64,000 nucleotides of DNA, taken from positions 528,001 to 592,000 of the forward strand of contig NZ_CP041348.1 of NCBI RefSeq assembly GCF_009834365.1, given 5' to 3'. Origin of the DNA: Komagataeibacter xylinus. GTDB lineage: Bacteria > Pseudomonadota > Alphaproteobacteria > Acetobacterales > Acetobacteraceae. Of the stretch, positions 40,915-51,782 are shown piece by piece (the stretch's first letter is position 1; the number at the start of each line of letters is the position of its first letter). A program made the position numbers and the translations under genes. The notes under the pieces were generated by a model that was not told the origin of the DNA, ran no database searches, and saw only the letters and a program-made list of their open reading frames with translations.

Positions 40915-42365
40915 GCCCCCCCGCGCACCACGGGAATGTCGAGATCGCGGATTTTCTTGCGCAGCGTATTGCGGTTCAGCCCCAGCATGGCGGCGGCGCG
41001 GATCTGGTTGCCGCGCGTGGCCGAGAGCATCATGGCAATGAGCGGACGCTCCACCTCGGCAATCACCTTGTCATAGATATCGCTCATGGGCATGTCATCC
41101 TGCCCGGCACCCGCGGCGAGGAAGCGCCTGAGGTGCCGCTCGACCGCCTCGGCCAGGGTTTCGGTGCTGTTGCCCCCCTCGCCCGGCGCGCCGCAACTGC
41201 TCACCTCGGCAAGTTCGGCATCGATGATGTCGGCCCCGATGCTCTCCTGCGGGTGGAGTGCGGTGATGCGGCGCATCAGGTTTTCAAGCTCGCGCACGTT
41301 GCCCGGCCAGCGATAGGCCTGCAGGCGGGCCATCGCCTCCTCATCAAGCACGCGCACATTGCCCGCGCCATCGGCGTTCTCGTTAAGGAAGTGGCGCGCC
41401 AGCAGCGGAATGTCCTCCACCCGCTCGCGCAGCGGCGGCAGGCGCATGGGCACCACGTTCAGGCGGTAATACAGATCCTCGCGGAAGTTGCCTTCACGGA
41501 TGGCCTGGCGCAGGTCGCGATGGGTGGCGGCGATGATGCGCACATTGGCGCGTATGGGCACGGTGCCGCCCACTGTGGTGAATGCGCCATCCTGCAGCAC
41601 GCGCAAAAGCCGGGTCTGGGCCTCGGGTGGCATGTCGCCAATCTCGTCAAGGAACAGCGTGCCGCCCGCAGCCTGCTCGAAGCGCCCCGCCACACGGCTC
41701 GTCGCCCCCGTAAAGGCCCCGCGCTCGTGGCCGAACAGTTCGCTCTCGATCAGGTTACGCGGAATGGCGGCCATGTTGATGGCCACGAACGGCCCCGCGC
41801 GGCGCGGCCCGTAATCATGCAGGGCGCGGGCGACGAGTTCCTTGCCGGTGCCGCTCTCACCCGTAATCATCACGGTCAGGTCCGATGTCGTGAGGCGGGC
41901 AATGATGCGGTAGATGTCCTGCATCACCACCGAACGCCCGATGAGCGACATCTGCTCCTCGGGCCGGGGGGCGACGGCTGCGGGCTGCACCGGCATGGCG
42001 GGGGTTGCCAGCGCGCGGGCCACGACGGCCAGCACCTCCTTGAGGTCAAACGGCTTGGGCAGATATTCGAACGCGCCGCGCTGGGTTGCCTTGACCGCCG
42101 TCATGAGCGTGGACTGCGCGCTCATGACCACCACCCGCAGGTCGGGGCGGATGCGGCGGATGCGCGGAATGAGGTCCAGCCCGTTCTCATCGGGCATGAC
42201 CACATCGGTAATCACGAGGTCGCCCTCGCCCTCCTCCACCCACTGCCACAAGGTGGAGGCCTGGGCCGTGGCGCGGACCTGATAGCCCGCGCGGCCAAGC
42301 GCCTGGCTCAGCACCGTGCGGATGGAGCGGTCATCATCGGCAACAAGAATGGTCGGCAGCGACAT
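40911..42365 (-). CDS. ntrC: Nitrogen regulation response regulator NtrC
   Basis: NtrC activates sigma-54 promoters under nitrogen limitation. The 484-residue protein has a receiver domain (phospho-Asp in [14 protein letters not shown]), an AAA+ domain with Walker A ([13 protein letters not shown]), the sigma-54-contacting loop GAFTGA in [19 protein letters not shown] and Walker [14 protein letters not shown], and a C-terminal Fis-type DNA-binding helix-turn-helix ([18 protein letters not shown]). The contrast with NtrX, which lacks GAFTGA, supports the naming. It follows ntrB by 31 bp and overlaps ntrY. Confidence 0.96.
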   Translation of the reverse strand: MSLPTILVADDDRSIRTVLSQALGRAGYQVRATAQASTLWQWVEEGEGDLVITDVVMPDENGLDLIPRIRRIRPDLRVVVMSAQSTLMTAVKATQRGAFEYLPKPFDLKEVLAVVARALATPAMPVQPAAVAPRPEEQMSLIGRSVVMQDIYRIIARLTTSDLTVMITGESGTGKELVARALHDYGPRRAGPFVAINMAAIPRNLIESELFGHERGAFTGATSRVAGRFEQAAGGTLFLDEIGDMPPEAQTRLLRVLQDGAFTTVGGTVPIRANVRIIAATHRDLRQAIREGNFREDLYYRLNVVPMRLPPLRERVEDIPLLARHFLNENADGAGNVRVLDEEAMARLQAYRWPGNVRELENLMRRITALHPQESIGADIIDAELAEVSSCGAPGEGGNSTETLAEAVERHLRRFLAAGAGQDDMPMSDIYDKVIAEVERPLIAMMLSATRGNQIRAAAMLGLNRNTLRKKIRDLDIPVVRGGA

Positions 42366-42396
42366 ACGCTATAAATCTCTCAACTCTGGCGGGGCT

Positions 42397-43542
42397 TCAG
42401 GGCGTGCCGCGGTCTTCGGTCACGACAGGCAGGTGCAGCAGGACCTCGGTGCGGCCGGGGCGGCTTTCCACCTCGATCACGCCGCCATGGTCGCCCACGA
42501 TCTTGCCTGCCAGCGCAAGCCCCAGCCCGCTGCCCGTGGTCTTGGTGGTGAGGAACGGCTCGAACAGATGCGGGCGGATGTTCTCGGGAATGCCCGGCCC
42601 GTTATCACGCACCGAAACCAGCAGCGGCAGCTGCACGCGCTGGCTGCCCGCCCCGGTGGAAACCCAGATGCCGGGGCGGTAGCTGGTGGTGAGCGTGATC
42701 TGTGGCGGCGCATCGCCCTCAGGGTGGTCGTGCAGGGCCTCGGCGGCGTTTTTCACCAGATTGAGCAGCACCTGCACCAGTTGGTCGCGGTTGCCCCACA
42801 CCGGCGGCAGCGAGGGATCGTACACTTCCTCAAAGCGGATATCGGCGGCAAAGCCCTGCTGGGCCAGCCTGCGCACATGCTCGAGCACGCGGTGGATGTT
42901 GACCGGCCTGCGCTCGATCGGGCGGTCGCTGAACATGTCCATCCGGTCCACGAGGTCGCGGATGCGGTTGACCTCATCCTGAATCAGCACCGCAAGTTCA
43001 CGGTCTGATTCGCCTACCGAGGTTTCAAGCAGTTGTGCTGCCCCCCTTATGCCCGAGAGCGGATTCTTGACCTCATGCGCCAGAATGGCCGCCATGCCAG
43101 CAACACTGCGCGCCGCCGAGCGGAAGGTGAGCTGACGGTCGAGCACCTTCACGGCCGAGAAATCATGGAATGTCAGCACGACAGAGCCCGGCTCCTCCAT
43201 CACGGGGGCACCCTGCACGGTCACGCCCTCATGGCGCAGGCGCGGGCTTTCCAGCGTGACCTCGTGCTCGACCACGGTGTGATCCTGTGCCCGCACCTGC
43301 TCCATGAGCAGGAAGAGCGGACTGTCACCGGGCAGGATGTCGGTCAGGCGCATCTGCACCAGATGCACGCGCGACATGCCAAAAAATGGCTCGGCGGCGC
43401 TGTTGACGTAGCCAATGGCGTTATCGGCACGCACCACCACCACCGGCAGCGCCAGCGAATCGAGTATGACCCGCCCGTTGCCCGTTACGTTATCGGGCGC
43501 GCAGGGCACATGGCCGGAGGGTGCGGGCGGGGTATGGTTCAT
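42397..43542 (-). CDS. ntrB: Nitrogen regulation sensor kinase NtrB
   Basis: NtrB phosphorylates or dephosphorylates NtrC according to PII signals. The 381-residue cytosolic kinase has a PAS domain ([20 protein letters not shown]), the HisKA phospho-site [20 protein letters not shown] and a HATPase_c domain ([37 protein letters not shown]). There is no transmembrane segment. The start overlaps the dusB stop (ATGA), the classical nifR3-ntrBC arrangement of alphaproteobacteria. Confidence 0.96.
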   Translation of the reverse strand: MNHTPPAPSGHVPCAPDNVTGNGRVILDSLALPVVVVRADNAIGYVNSAAEPFFGMSRVHLVQMRLTDILPGDSPLFLLMEQVRAQDHTVVEHEVTLESPRLRHEGVTVQGAPVMEEPGSVVLTFHDFSAVKVLDRQLTFRSAARSVAGMAAILAHEVKNPLSGIRGAAQLLETSVGESDRELAVLIQDEVNRIRDLVDRMDMFSDRPIERRPVNIHRVLEHVRRLAQQGFAADIRFEEVYDPSLPPVWGNRDQLVQVLLNLVKNAAEALHDHPEGDAPPQITLTTSYRPGIWVSTGAGSQRVQLPLLVSVRDNGPGIPENIRPHLFEPFLTTKTTGSGLGLALAGKIVGDHGGVIEVESRPGRTEVLLHLPVVTEDRGTP

Positions 43543-44600
43543 GCCGCGCGCGCTGCGGCCCTTTCCGCCTCCACGGTGGAGGGGCGCGGCCCGCGCACAT
43601 GGCCTGCGGCGATCTGCCCGTCATAGAATTCATGGATCATGCCGATCACGCCATCGACCGTGTCCATCTTGTTCACGGCAGCGCGGAAGCCTGCCGAACC
43701 GGGCAGCCCCGCCGAGTACCATGACACATGCTTGCGCGCGAGCCGCAGGCCGGGATGGGCGCCAAAATGGTCGATCATCATGCCGTAATGCCTGAGCACA
43801 ATGGCTTTTTCCGCCACCAGATCCGGCTCGGGAATATCCTCGCCATGCATGAGCGCGCGTGCCACCTGGGCCAGAAACCACGGGCGGCCATAGCAGCCGC
43901 GCCCGATCATGACACCCTGCGCGCCCGAGCGCTCGAGTGCCACACGGGCATCCTCCACGCTCAGGATATCACCATTGACGATAACCGGCAGGTCCACCGC
44001 ATCGACCACATTGCGCACGAAGTGCCAGTCCGCCGTGCCGTTATAGAACTGCTGGCGGGTGCGACCGTGCACGGTTACCATGCGAATGCCCGATTCCTGT
44101 GCAATTCGGGCCAGCGTAGGGGCGTTGAGGCTGTTATGATCCCAGCCCATGCGCATTTTCAGCGTAACGGGCACATTGACCGCGCGCACCACGCCTTCAA
44201 GCAGGCGGCCCGCATGCGCCTCATCCCGCATCAGGGCGGAACCGGCAAGCTGGCCCACCGCCACTTTCTTGACCGGGCAGCCGAAATTGATGTCGATGAT
44301 GTCCGCCCCGCGATCAACCGCAATCCGGGCCGCCTGGCCCATCGCCTCGGGGTCGCACCCGGCAAGCTGCACGGAATTTGGGCCATCATCCGCCACTTCG
44401 GCCATGCGCAGCGTGGTCTCGTTCTCGCGGATCATGGCCCATGACGCGATCATCTCGGACACGACCAGCCCCGCGCCGAGGCTGCGCGCCAGCCTGCGGA
44501 ACGGCAGGTCGGTCACGCCCGCCATGGGGGCCAGAATGACCGGCGCCCTGAGAATGACCCCGCCACCCAGATCAATGGGCGAGAGCAGTTGAGACGACAT
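43539..44600 (-). CDS. dusB: tRNA-dihydrouridine synthase (DusB/NifR3)
   Basis: DusB reduces uridines in tRNA to dihydrouridine with FMN. The 353-residue protein shows [20 protein letters not shown] at the N terminus, the catalytic Cys in [37 protein letters not shown] and [19 protein letters not shown]. It is the first gene of the nitrogen-regulation operon dusB-ntrB-ntrC-ntrY-ntrX. The 235-bp gap to the divergent ispDF must contain both promoters; no specific site was recognised there. Confidence 0.96.
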   Translation of the reverse strand: MSSQLLSPIDLGGGVILRAPVILAPMAGVTDLPFRRLARSLGAGLVVSEMIASWAMIRENETTLRMAEVADDGPNSVQLAGCDPEAMGQAARIAVDRGADIIDINFGCPVKKVAVGQLAGSALMRDEAHAGRLLEGVVRAVNVPVTLKMRMGWDHNSLNAPTLARIAQESGIRMVTVHGRTRQQFYNGTADWHFVRNVVDAVDLPVIVNGDILSVEDARVALERSGAQGVMIGRGCYGRPWFLAQVARALMHGEDIPEPDLVAEKAIVLRHYGMMIDHFGAHPGLRLARKHVSWYSAGLPGSAGFRAAVNKMDTVDGVIGMIHEFYDGQIAAGHVRGPRPSTVEAERAAARAA

Positions 44601-44835
44601 GAACCCTACTTCCCCGCCGGCTTTCCAGCCGCATGCGGCAACGTGGAAACAGGCCAGCTACACTATCCATCAAGAATGCTTATGATTTAGGCAGAATACC
44701 TGCTCCCGCTGCCCCGTGCAATCAGCTTCGGTGCATGCAGGGAACATTTTTGCCCGCGCGTGACAACCCGAAAGGACGGCCGAAACAGACCCGACATTGC
44801 CCCTGCCCGCGCACAATGCTTGACGCGCGGCCCAC

Positions 44836-46026
44836 ATGGCCGCATTGCTCCGCATCATGCGTGTTGCAGCCATTCTTCTCGCCGCGGGCCAGGGCAGCCG
44901 GTATAGCGCCCAGACCGCGACCCCCGTCGCCAAGCAGTATGTCACGCTCGGCGGCTGGCCCGTCATCCGCCACGCGGCGGATGCCCTTGCCCCTCATGTC
45001 GGCCTCATTCAGCCGGTAGGCGATCCAGCCCTGCTCGCCCGTGCGCTTGAAGGCTTTGCGCCTGAAAGCTGCGTCATCCTGCCCGTGGTGCCCGGTGGCG
45101 AGACCCGCCAGGCCAGCGTGCGCGCGGGGCTTGAGGCGCTTGACCGCCTGCCCGAGGCTGAGCGCCCCGACCTTGTGCTGATCCATGACGGCGCGCGACC
45201 TTACGTGCCCGCCAGCGTGACGCAGGGCGTGATCGCAGCGCTTGCCGAGCATGCGGGCGTGATCCCTGCCGTGCCGGTGGCCGATACCATCAAGCGCGCG
45301 AAGGATGGCATCATTACCGATACCGTGCCGCGCACCGACCTGTTCCGTGCCCAGACGCCGCAGGGCTTCCGCTTTGGCCTGCTGCGCGACCTGCACCGCG
45401 CGGCCGAAGCCGCCGACGCCACCGATGACGCCGCCCTGCTGGAAAACGCGGGCCACCCCGTGGCCATCGTGCCGGGGGCGGAAGACAACATCAAACTGAC
45501 CTACAAGGAGGATCTGGTGCGACTGGAACGCCTGATCGGCCCGACCCTGCTGCCGCGCACCGGCACGGGCTACGATGTGCATGCCTTTGCCGAGAACCGC
45601 CCGCTCATCATGTGCGGCATCAACGTGCCGCACACGCGCGGGCTTGCGGGCCACTCCGATGCGGATGTGGGCATCCATGCGCTGTGCGATGCCATTTATG
45701 GCGCTCTGGCCGAGGGCGATATCGGCCGCCACTTCCCGCCCAGCAAGAATGAATGGAAGGATGCCGACAGCGCGCGCTTCCTCGTGCATGCGGGCGAACG
45801 CATTCGCGCGCGCGGCGGCATGCTGGTCAATGCCGATGTGACGCTGATCTGCGAGCGCCCCAAGATCGGCCCGCATTCCGAGGCGATGCGCGCCCGCCTT
45901 GCCGAACTGCTCAAGGTTGATGTCGACCGCATCTCGGTCAAGGCCACCACCTCCGAGCGCCTCGGCTTTACCGGCCGCGAGGAAGGCATTGCCTGCCTGG
46001 CCAGCGCCACGGTGCTGGTGCCCTGA
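44836..46026 (+). CDS. ispDF: Bifunctional IspD/IspF enzyme of the MEP isoprenoid pathway
   Basis: The 396-residue fusion catalyses two non-consecutive MEP steps. The IspD part (about residues 1-225) makes CDP-methylerythritol and contains [23 protein letters not shown] and [20 protein letters not shown] [20 protein letters not shown]. The IspF part (from about 235) makes the cyclodiphosphate and contains GTGYDVHAF with the metal-binding Asp-His, [16 protein letters not shown] and [18 protein letters not shown] 44836 is given, but neither it nor ATG 44857 ([13 protein letters not shown]) has a clear ribosome site, so the start is uncertain. A repeat follows the stop. Confidence 0.95.
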   Translation: MAALLRIMRVAAILLAAGQGSRYSAQTATPVAKQYVTLGGWPVIRHAADALAPHVGLIQPVGDPALLARALEGFAPESCVILPVVPGGETRQASVRAGLEALDRLPEAERPDLVLIHDGARPYVPASVTQGVIAALAEHAGVIPAVPVADTIKRAKDGIITDTVPRTDLFRAQTPQGFRFGLLRDLHRAAEAADATDDAALLENAGHPVAIVPGAEDNIKLTYKEDLVRLERLIGPTLLPRTGTGYDVHAFAENRPLIMCGINVPHTRGLAGHSDADVGIHALCDAIYGALAEGDIGRHFPPSKNEWKDADSARFLVHAGERIRARGGMLVNADVTLICERPKIGPHSEAMRARLAELLKVDVDRISVKATTSERLGFTGREEGIACLASATVLVP

Positions 46027-46052
46027 GGCACGGATAAAACGGACAGTAAATG

Positions 46053-46127
46053 CTTTTTGGGCCGCCTTTATTTTAATAAAGGCGGCCTTTTTTGAAGCTT
46101 TTTGAAAAAGGCTTCACCAGAAACTTT
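46053..46127 (-). repeat. Dispersed double-hairpin intergenic repeat, copy 7
   Basis: A minus-orientation copy filling most of the convergent gap between ispDF and the ATP12 gene. The GC hairpin has longer arms than usual, GGCCGCCTTTAT and ATAAAGGCGGCC, with the extra pairs perfectly complementary. The second hairpin reads GAAGCTTTTTGAAAAAGGCTTC with one bulged G. Confidence 0.88.
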
Positions 46128-46143
46128 TATCATTAAGGTGGTT

Positions 46144-46905
46144 TCAAACTGCCCGGCAGAGCTGGAGAAAGCGCGCTGCATCCTCCACTTCCACCGCCTG
46201 CAGGCGCAGGGCTTCAAGCAGTTTCGCGTCCTCGCCCCAGATTTCCATCTGGCTGCGCTCATCCACGCTGGCAATCTCGGCCGCCCTGGCCGCGGGGAGT
46301 GCACCGGTCACCACCGCCAGCCCCAGCACGATGCTTTTCATTGCGGGCACCATCACCCCCAATGCGGCAAGGGTGGCGTTATCCATTTGCGTCAGCAGCG
46401 CCCGCCACGCGTCATGCACGGCGGGTGACTGCACGAGCGGCATGATGCCCGTCGTCACCGCCATGTCGATGTCATGACGCGCGCGCAGCCACGCAAGCTG
46501 CGGGTCCCATAACGCCTGCTGCTCGCGGCACAGGGGGGCAGGATAATCGGCGCGGTAGCACAGCAGTTCCCCATCCACGTAATGCAGCAGGGCCGCGACC
46601 TGTGCTGCGGGATCAGGGGCCACGCGCTCGATCATGGTGCCCGCGATGCGCGTCATGGGCAGGTCATCGGGCGTGAAATGACCGCCCTTTTCCCCACCTG
46701 CCTTCGCCCATTCATCGGCAATGGCCTGTGCCAGCGCGCGCGAGGGCACGCACAGCGCGGTGCCACCGGGCAGGCGGATGCCCCGCCCGTCGAGTTCCAC
46801 CGTAAAACCGCCACCGGCCACCGGGCTGATCGCGGCCGCGACCCAGAACCGCCTGCGCTTGCCTGCGGTCTGGGGCGTGGGGGGGCGTACGCCGTCCTTC
46901 ATCAT
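46144..46905 (-). CDS. ATP12-family F1-ATPase assembly chaperone
   Basis: A 253-residue protein of the ATP12 family, which in mitochondria binds the F1 alpha subunit during ATP synthase assembly; alphaproteobacteria carry homologues. Typical stretches are FTVELDGRGIRLPGGTAL, IADEWAKAGG and LPMTRIAGTMIERV, followed by YRADYPAPLCREQQALWDPQ. Start is ATG 46905 (46902 is possible). The start overlaps the asmA stop, so it is the last gene of the rarA-rluC-asmA-atp12 operon. No ATP synthase genes are nearby. Confidence 0.92.
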   Translation of the reverse strand: MMKDGVRPPTPQTAGKRRRFWVAAAISPVAGGGFTVELDGRGIRLPGGTALCVPSRALAQAIADEWAKAGGEKGGHFTPDDLPMTRIAGTMIERVAPDPAAQVAALLHYVDGELLCYRADYPAPLCREQQALWDPQLAWLRARHDIDMAVTTGIMPLVQSPAVHDAWRALLTQMDNATLAALGVMVPAMKSIVLGLAVVTGALPAARAAEIASVDERSQMEIWGEDAKLLEALRLQAVEVEDAARFLQLCRAV

Positions 46906-49388
46906 TTGAGGATGCCCAGCCCCTTGAGCAGCCCGCCCACCTTCTTCACATCAGGCGAGGCCTTGGAGTTGTTCAGCAGGCCAGCCGCGCCATTGGCGCC
47001 ACCTTCCGCCTTGGGCGCAGCCGTGGTGGGCTCGGGGCCGGTTGCCCCTTCACGCGCGGCCTTGAGAGTGGCCGGGCACGGATCGGCCACGGCGTTGCTG
47101 TTCGAGCCGCCGAGCAGCAGGCCGATGGCGTAGCGCCCGTCAGACCCCGCATCCATCTTGGGGCGCGGTGCGCTGAGCGTGCCACCCACGCGCAGCGGCA
47201 CGGAGGCCCCGGTGCCGCTGATCATGAGCTGCGGCACCAGATGCAGGTCAAGCGCCTGCGACGCCATGCCCACCGTGCCCTTGCCGGTCACGGTCAGCGC
47301 ATTGGTCTGCACGCCGATGGTATCGACATTGGCCGTGCCATCGGCCATGGCCATGTGCAGGCCGAAGCAGCGCAGCGCAATCGGGCCGGAACCCAGTGCG
47401 CCACGTGCAGCATCACCCAGCAGTTCGCCCAGCGCGCTGCCGCTGACCGTGCCATTGACCATCGACACGCCCAGATGCCCGTTCATGCCGTTACGCAGTT
47501 CGGTGCGGGTGTTGCCCTGCGTCTTGACCGAACCCACGACCTGCAGAGCACCCTGCACCATGTTCGAAAGCCCGGCCTTGCTCTCCAGCCAGGCGGCAGG
47601 CAGCACCAGCGTGCCGATCGTGCCGGAAACGGTGGGGGTCCTGCCCGCCGTCGCATCGACCTCGAACTGCCCCGACAGGCGGCGGCCCGTGCCTTCGGCC
47701 TGCAGGGGGTCAACCTTCAGCACGCCGCTGCGCAGGTTGATGTGGGTCAGGGCATTGCGGTACGTATCGCCCTCGAATTCCATCTGCGCGACCGTCAGGC
47801 GCAGGTCCATGTCCAGCTTGCGCAGCTCATCGAACGGCAGGGCATCGTCATTCGCCTTGGCCTGCGCGGGAGCCGCCGTGACCCCTTTTGCATCCGCCTT
47901 GGCGGGCGGGCCCATCAGGGCATCCGCATTGAGCCAGCTTGCATCAATCGTGCCGCTGACCAGCGGCACACCGCCTGTGCCACCATGCACGGACAGGTCA
48001 AGCCCGCCCTTGAGCGCAAGCTGCGTGCTCTTGACCACCAGATCGGAAAGCTGGAAATGCGCGCCGTTATCCTCGCTCACCAGATGGGTCGAGGCATCAA
48101 GATGATCGAGCACCGCGCCATTGGGCAGCGGAAGCTGCCCGGCCGAGGCCGTGACATTGACCACCGCGCGCGAACCGCCCAGCGTGCCCGCCACCCGCAG
48201 CGAGCCCGGATCACCCGACAGGTCGAGCGACAGCGGCAGCGCCTCGGCCAGGTGCGACATCACCGCCGCATCAAGCTGCTGCAGCGAGCCGAGCGTGCCG
48301 GTCAGCTTCAGCCCCTTGCCCTGCCACTGGCCCTGGCTGTTGATGGTGACCGCATCCTTCGGCCCCGGCGCATCGATCGACAGGCCCTGCAGGGTCAGGC
48401 CCGACAGGTACTGCCCCGCATCGACCGCGCCCGTGTCGAGATGCAGCGAATTGAGCAGTGGCACGCTGCCTTCCTTGTCGGCAGCGCTGCCGTCAACCAC
48501 ATTAGCCTTGAGCGTGAGGCGACGCACGTCGGGCAGGCTCAGCCCCGGCACGAAGGCGTCGATCGCCTTGAGGCTGGCGATGTTGCCATCAACCGTGACG
48601 TTATAGCCCTTCATGTGGTCAGGATCAGCCACGGTGCCGTCAAGTGCCACCTGCCCCACCTGCTCGCCGCCTGCCTTGAAGGCCGCCTTGAGCGCCACCG
48701 GCCAGCCGGAGCGTGCGGTGGAGGTGAGGTTGATCGATCCCGTATGCCCCGCCAGCGTAAAGCTGCCGGTATCGTTGTGGCCCGCCACGTCGATCTCGGG
48801 CTTGCTGCCATCCACATCGGTCAGGTTGATGTGGTCGAGCACCACCTTGCCCTTGCTGCCCGAAAGGCGGTCATCCCAGTCCACATCGGCATTGCTGATG
48901 CGGATGCTGCCGATCTGCACCTTCCAGTCTGATGCCGCCTGCTGGGTCGTGGCATCGGGCTTCGCGGTGGCCTGCGCGCCGGTGGGGGTGAGGCGCCAGT
49001 TGGCCATGCCCTGCTCGGTGCGCTCGAGGTGGATGACCGGATGATCGAGCTTGAGGCCATCAAGCTGGATCTCGTGGTGCAGCAGCGCCATCAGGCCCAC
49101 GCTGGCCTGCAGGCTGTCGGCCGTGACCATGTCGGTATAGGCCCCGCCCGCCATGTCCGACAGGCCCACATCCTTCACCGAAAGCGAAAGGGTGGGAAAG
49201 ACATGAAAGTCCAGCGCGCCCATGCGGACCTGCCGGCCGGTCTGTTTTTCAATCGCGGCAATGGCCTTGGCGCGCACGGCATCGGGGTCGAGCATGGATT
49301 TGAGCACCAGCCCCCCGCCGCCCGCTATCACCACAAGGGCGACCGCGCCCCCGATCAGGATCCGTTTTGCATTTCCGTTCTGTGCCAT
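46902..49388 (-). CDS. AsmA family protein
   Basis: An 828-residue inner-membrane anchored protein of the AsmA/TamB-like superfamily, whose members are thought to carry lipids between membranes or affect outer-membrane assembly. A transmembrane helix near the start (ILIGGAVALVVIAGGGGLVL) is followed by DPDAVRAKAIAAIEKQTGRQ, typical of AsmA, then DFHVFPTLSLSVKDVGLSD. The C-terminal AsmA-like region includes NGHLGVSMVNGTVSGSALGE. Start is ATG 49388 with an AGGAAG site; the frame opens further upstream into rluC. The protein is mostly beta-rich and periplasmic. Its role in this operon is not known. Confidence 0.88.
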   Translation of the reverse strand: MAQNGNAKRILIGGAVALVVIAGGGGLVLKSMLDPDAVRAKAIAAIEKQTGRQVRMGALDFHVFPTLSLSVKDVGLSDMAGGAYTDMVTADSLQASVGLMALLHHEIQLDGLKLDHPVIHLERTEQGMANWRLTPTGAQATAKPDATTQQAASDWKVQIGSIRISNADVDWDDRLSGSKGKVVLDHINLTDVDGSKPEIDVAGHNDTGSFTLAGHTGSINLTSTARSGWPVALKAAFKAGGEQVGQVALDGTVADPDHMKGYNVTVDGNIASLKAIDAFVPGLSLPDVRRLTLKANVVDGSAADKEGSVPLLNSLHLDTGAVDAGQYLSGLTLQGLSIDAPGPKDAVTINSQGQWQGKGLKLTGTLGSLQQLDAAVMSHLAEALPLSLDLSGDPGSLRVAGTLGGSRAVVNVTASAGQLPLPNGAVLDHLDASTHLVSEDNGAHFQLSDLVVKSTQLALKGGLDLSVHGGTGGVPLVSGTIDASWLNADALMGPPAKADAKGVTAAPAQAKANDDALPFDELRKLDMDLRLTVAQMEFEGDTYRNALTHINLRSGVLKVDPLQAEGTGRRLSGQFEVDATAGRTPTVSGTIGTLVLPAAWLESKAGLSNMVQGALQVVGSVKTQGNTRTELRNGMNGHLGVSMVNGTVSGSALGELLGDAARGALGSGPIALRCFGLHMAMADGTANVDTIGVQTNALTVTGKGTVGMASQALDLHLVPQLMISGTGASVPLRVGGTLSAPRPKMDAGSDGRYAIGLLLGGSNSNAVADPCPATLKAAREGATGPEPTTAAPKAEGGANGAAGLLNNSKASPDVKKVGGLLKGLGILK

Positions 49389-49419
49389 TTTTCTTCCTGT
49401 CCTGTGGTGCCGGGCCGCG

Positions 49420-50397
49420 CTATTTGCGCCGTGCCGGGGCGGCGGCCGGGGCAACGAACCCGATCTGCCTGAATGTCTCGCGCATGTGGGGCGAAAGGTC
49501 CGCCTCGACCACCAGCGTGCCGCCAGCGGGGTGCGGTATCTCGAGCCTGCGGGCGTGCAGGTGCAGCCTGTCGGTAAAGCCTGCGACATGCGCCGCATCA
49601 CCGCCGTATTTCGGGTCGCCCAGTATCGGGTTGCCCAGCGCCTCGCAATGCACGCGCAGCTGGTGGGTGCGACCTGTCAGCGGCGAGAGCGCCAGCCACG
49701 ACATCTTGCGCGCCGCCGCATCAAGCACCTCGTATTCCGACAGGGCATGCACTGCATCCGCATCGCCACGCTCGGCCACCACGCTGATGGCGCCAGCACC
49801 CGCGCCAAGCTTGGTCAGGGGCTGGTCGATGATGCCGGTAGCAGGCGAAGGCCGCCCCACCACCACGGCCCAGTAGACCTTGTGCACGTCACGCCCGCGG
49901 AAGGCGGCAGCAAGCTTGGCGGCAACGCCCGGCGTGCGGGCTACGAGCAGCAGGCCCGACGTGTCACGGTCAATACGATGGACAAGGCGGGGGCGCGGAT
50001 CATCGGGGTTTTCACGCAGCCCCTCGAGCAGCGCGTCGATATGGTGGGTAATGCCGGGGCCACCCTGCACGGCAATGCCCGCGGGCTTGTTGAGCACGAT
50101 CACGTGGTCATCGCGGTAGATGACCATTTTGTTGATCTCGCGCACCTGCCGCTCATCGAGCGGCTTGACCGCGAGCGGCGGCGGGCGGCTGGCATTGGGG
50201 ATGGGCGGCACGCGCACGGCCTGCCCGGGTGCCAGGCGGGTGGCGGCGGTGGCGCGCCTGCCATCCACGCGCACCTGCCCCGTGCGGCACAGCTTTTGCA
50301 GCGCACCCTGCGTCAGGTGCGGGTAATGCCTGCGGAACCAGCGGTCGAGGCGGATATCGGCTTCGTCATCACTGACGGTAAGGGTAACGACACTCAT
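49420..50397 (-). CDS. rluC: RluA-family 23S rRNA pseudouridine synthase (RluC-like)
   Basis: The 325-residue protein (ATG 50397) has an N-terminal S4 domain (ADIRLDRWFRRHYPHLTQGA) and a pseudouridine synthase domain with the catalytic Asp in LVHRIDRDTSGLLLVART. VIVLNKPAGIAVQGGPGITH and SPLTGRTHQLRVHCEALGNP are typical of RluC. An in-frame ATG at 50427 would overlap rarA further and is not favoured. The start overlaps the rarA stop (ATGA), and asmA follows 31 bp downstream. Confidence 0.9.
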   Translation of the reverse strand: MSVVTLTVSDDEADIRLDRWFRRHYPHLTQGALQKLCRTGQVRVDGRRATAATRLAPGQAVRVPPIPNASRPPPLAVKPLDERQVREINKMVIYRDDHVIVLNKPAGIAVQGGPGITHHIDALLEGLRENPDDPRPRLVHRIDRDTSGLLLVARTPGVAAKLAAAFRGRDVHKVYWAVVVGRPSPATGIIDQPLTKLGAGAGAISVVAERGDADAVHALSEYEVLDAAARKMSWLALSPLTGRTHQLRVHCEALGNPILGDPKYGGDAAHVAGFTDRLHLHARRLEIPHPAGGTLVVEADLSPHMRETFRQIGFVAPAAAPARRK

Positions 50398-51782
50398 GAC
50401 CCACGGCTTTCGCGCACTCTGTTCCAACTGTCCAGCCGTCGCGCGACTTCACGTTCATATCCCCGGTCGGTCGGCTGGTACAGTTTTGGCCTGCGCATGC
50501 CATCGGGGAAGTAGTTCTGCCCCGATATGCCGCCCTCCGTATCATGGTCGTATTCATAGCCCTTGCCGTAGCCGATATCCTTCATCAGCGCGGTCGGCGC
50601 GTTGAGGATATGGGCGGGCGGCATGAGGCTGCCAGTGGCGCGCGCGGCCCGGCGGGCCATGTTGTAGCCCTTGTATACCGCGTTTGACTTGGGCGCCGTG
50701 GCCAGATGCACCACAAGCTGCGCAAGGGCCAGTTCCCCCTCCGGCGAGCCAAGGCGCTCGAACGTCTCCCACGCGGCAACGGCCAGCGGCAGGGCCTGCG
50801 GGTCGGCCATGCCCACGTCCTCGGCAGCGAAGCGGGTCAGGCGGCGGGCGATGTAGCGCGGATCCTCGCCGCCCTCGAGCATGCGGGCAAACCAGTACAG
50901 CGCGGCATCGGGGTCGGAACCGCGCAGGGATTTATGCAGGGCCGAAATGAGGTTGTAATGCTCCTCGCGGTCCTTGTCATACAGTGCCGCGCGGCGGGCG
51001 AGCAGGCGCGACAGGGCGGCGGGATCAAGCGCCTCACGCTGCGGCGGCAGGGCCAGAAGCTGTTCAACCATGTTGAGCAGGTAACGCCCGTCGCCATCGG
51101 CCATGGCGCGAAGGGTTGCGCGGGCCTCGGGCGTGAGCGGCAGGGGCCTGCCGGTGGTGGCCTCGGCGCGGTCGAGCAACTGCTCCATCACCGCATCATC
51201 GAGCCTGTGCAGCACCAGCACCTGACAGCGCGACAGCAGGGCGCTGTTGAGCGCGAAGGACGGGTTCTCGGTCGTGGCGCCGACCAGCACCACGGTGCCA
51301 TCCTCCACCACTGGCAGGAAGCCATCCTGCTGGGCGCGGTTGAAGCGGTGGATTTCATCAACGAATAAAAGCGTGCCCCCGCCCGAGGCCGCCGTACGCC
51401 GGGCCTCCTCAAACGCGCGCTTGAGATCGGCCACGCCGGAGAACACGGCGGAAAGCTGCACGAAGCGCAGCCCTGCGGCAGCGGCCAGCAGGCGGGCGAT
51501 GGTGGTCTTGCCCACGCCGGGGCCGCCCCACAAAATCAGGCTGGCAAGCGAGCCACGCGCGAGCATCTGCCGCAGGCTGCCATCGGGGCCGAGCAGATGG
51601 TCCTGGCCCACCACCTCATCAAGCGTGGTGGGGCGCAGGCGGTCGGCCAAAGGCTGGTTGCGGGCGGGCTGGGCCGAGGGTGCCTGCGGAAACGCGACCG
51701 GGCCACGCGCGGCAGGCTGCGGAGCCGTGTTGCCAAACAGGTCCGCCGGGCCCTCATCCATGCTGTCTCGCCTGCCTGCCAT
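50394..51782 (-). CDS. rarA: Replication-associated recombination protein RarA
   Basis: RarA (MgsA) is an AAA+ ATPase acting at stalled replication forks. The 462-residue protein has a variable N terminus, then LADRLRPTTLDEVVGQDHLL, Walker A WGGPGVGKTTIARLLA, Walker B LLFVDEIHRFNRAQQDGFLP, the sensor VLVGATTENPSFALNSALLS and a C-terminal region with SLRGSDPDAALYWFARMLEG. Start ATG 51782 has GGAG five to six bases upstream; ATG 51761 is an alternative. It is the first gene of an overlapping four-gene operon. Confidence 0.95.
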   Translation of the reverse strand: MAGRRDSMDEGPADLFGNTAPQPAARGPVAFPQAPSAQPARNQPLADRLRPTTLDEVVGQDHLLGPDGSLRQMLARGSLASLILWGGPGVGKTTIARLLAAAAGLRFVQLSAVFSGVADLKRAFEEARRTAASGGGTLLFVDEIHRFNRAQQDGFLPVVEDGTVVLVGATTENPSFALNSALLSRCQVLVLHRLDDAVMEQLLDRAEATTGRPLPLTPEARATLRAMADGDGRYLLNMVEQLLALPPQREALDPAALSRLLARRAALYDKDREEHYNLISALHKSLRGSDPDAALYWFARMLEGGEDPRYIARRLTRFAAEDVGMADPQALPLAVAAWETFERLGSPEGELALAQLVVHLATAPKSNAVYKGYNMARRAARATGSLMPPAHILNAPTALMKDIGYGKGYEYDHDTEGGISGQNYFPDGMRRPKLYQPTDRGYEREVARRLDSWNRVRESRGS

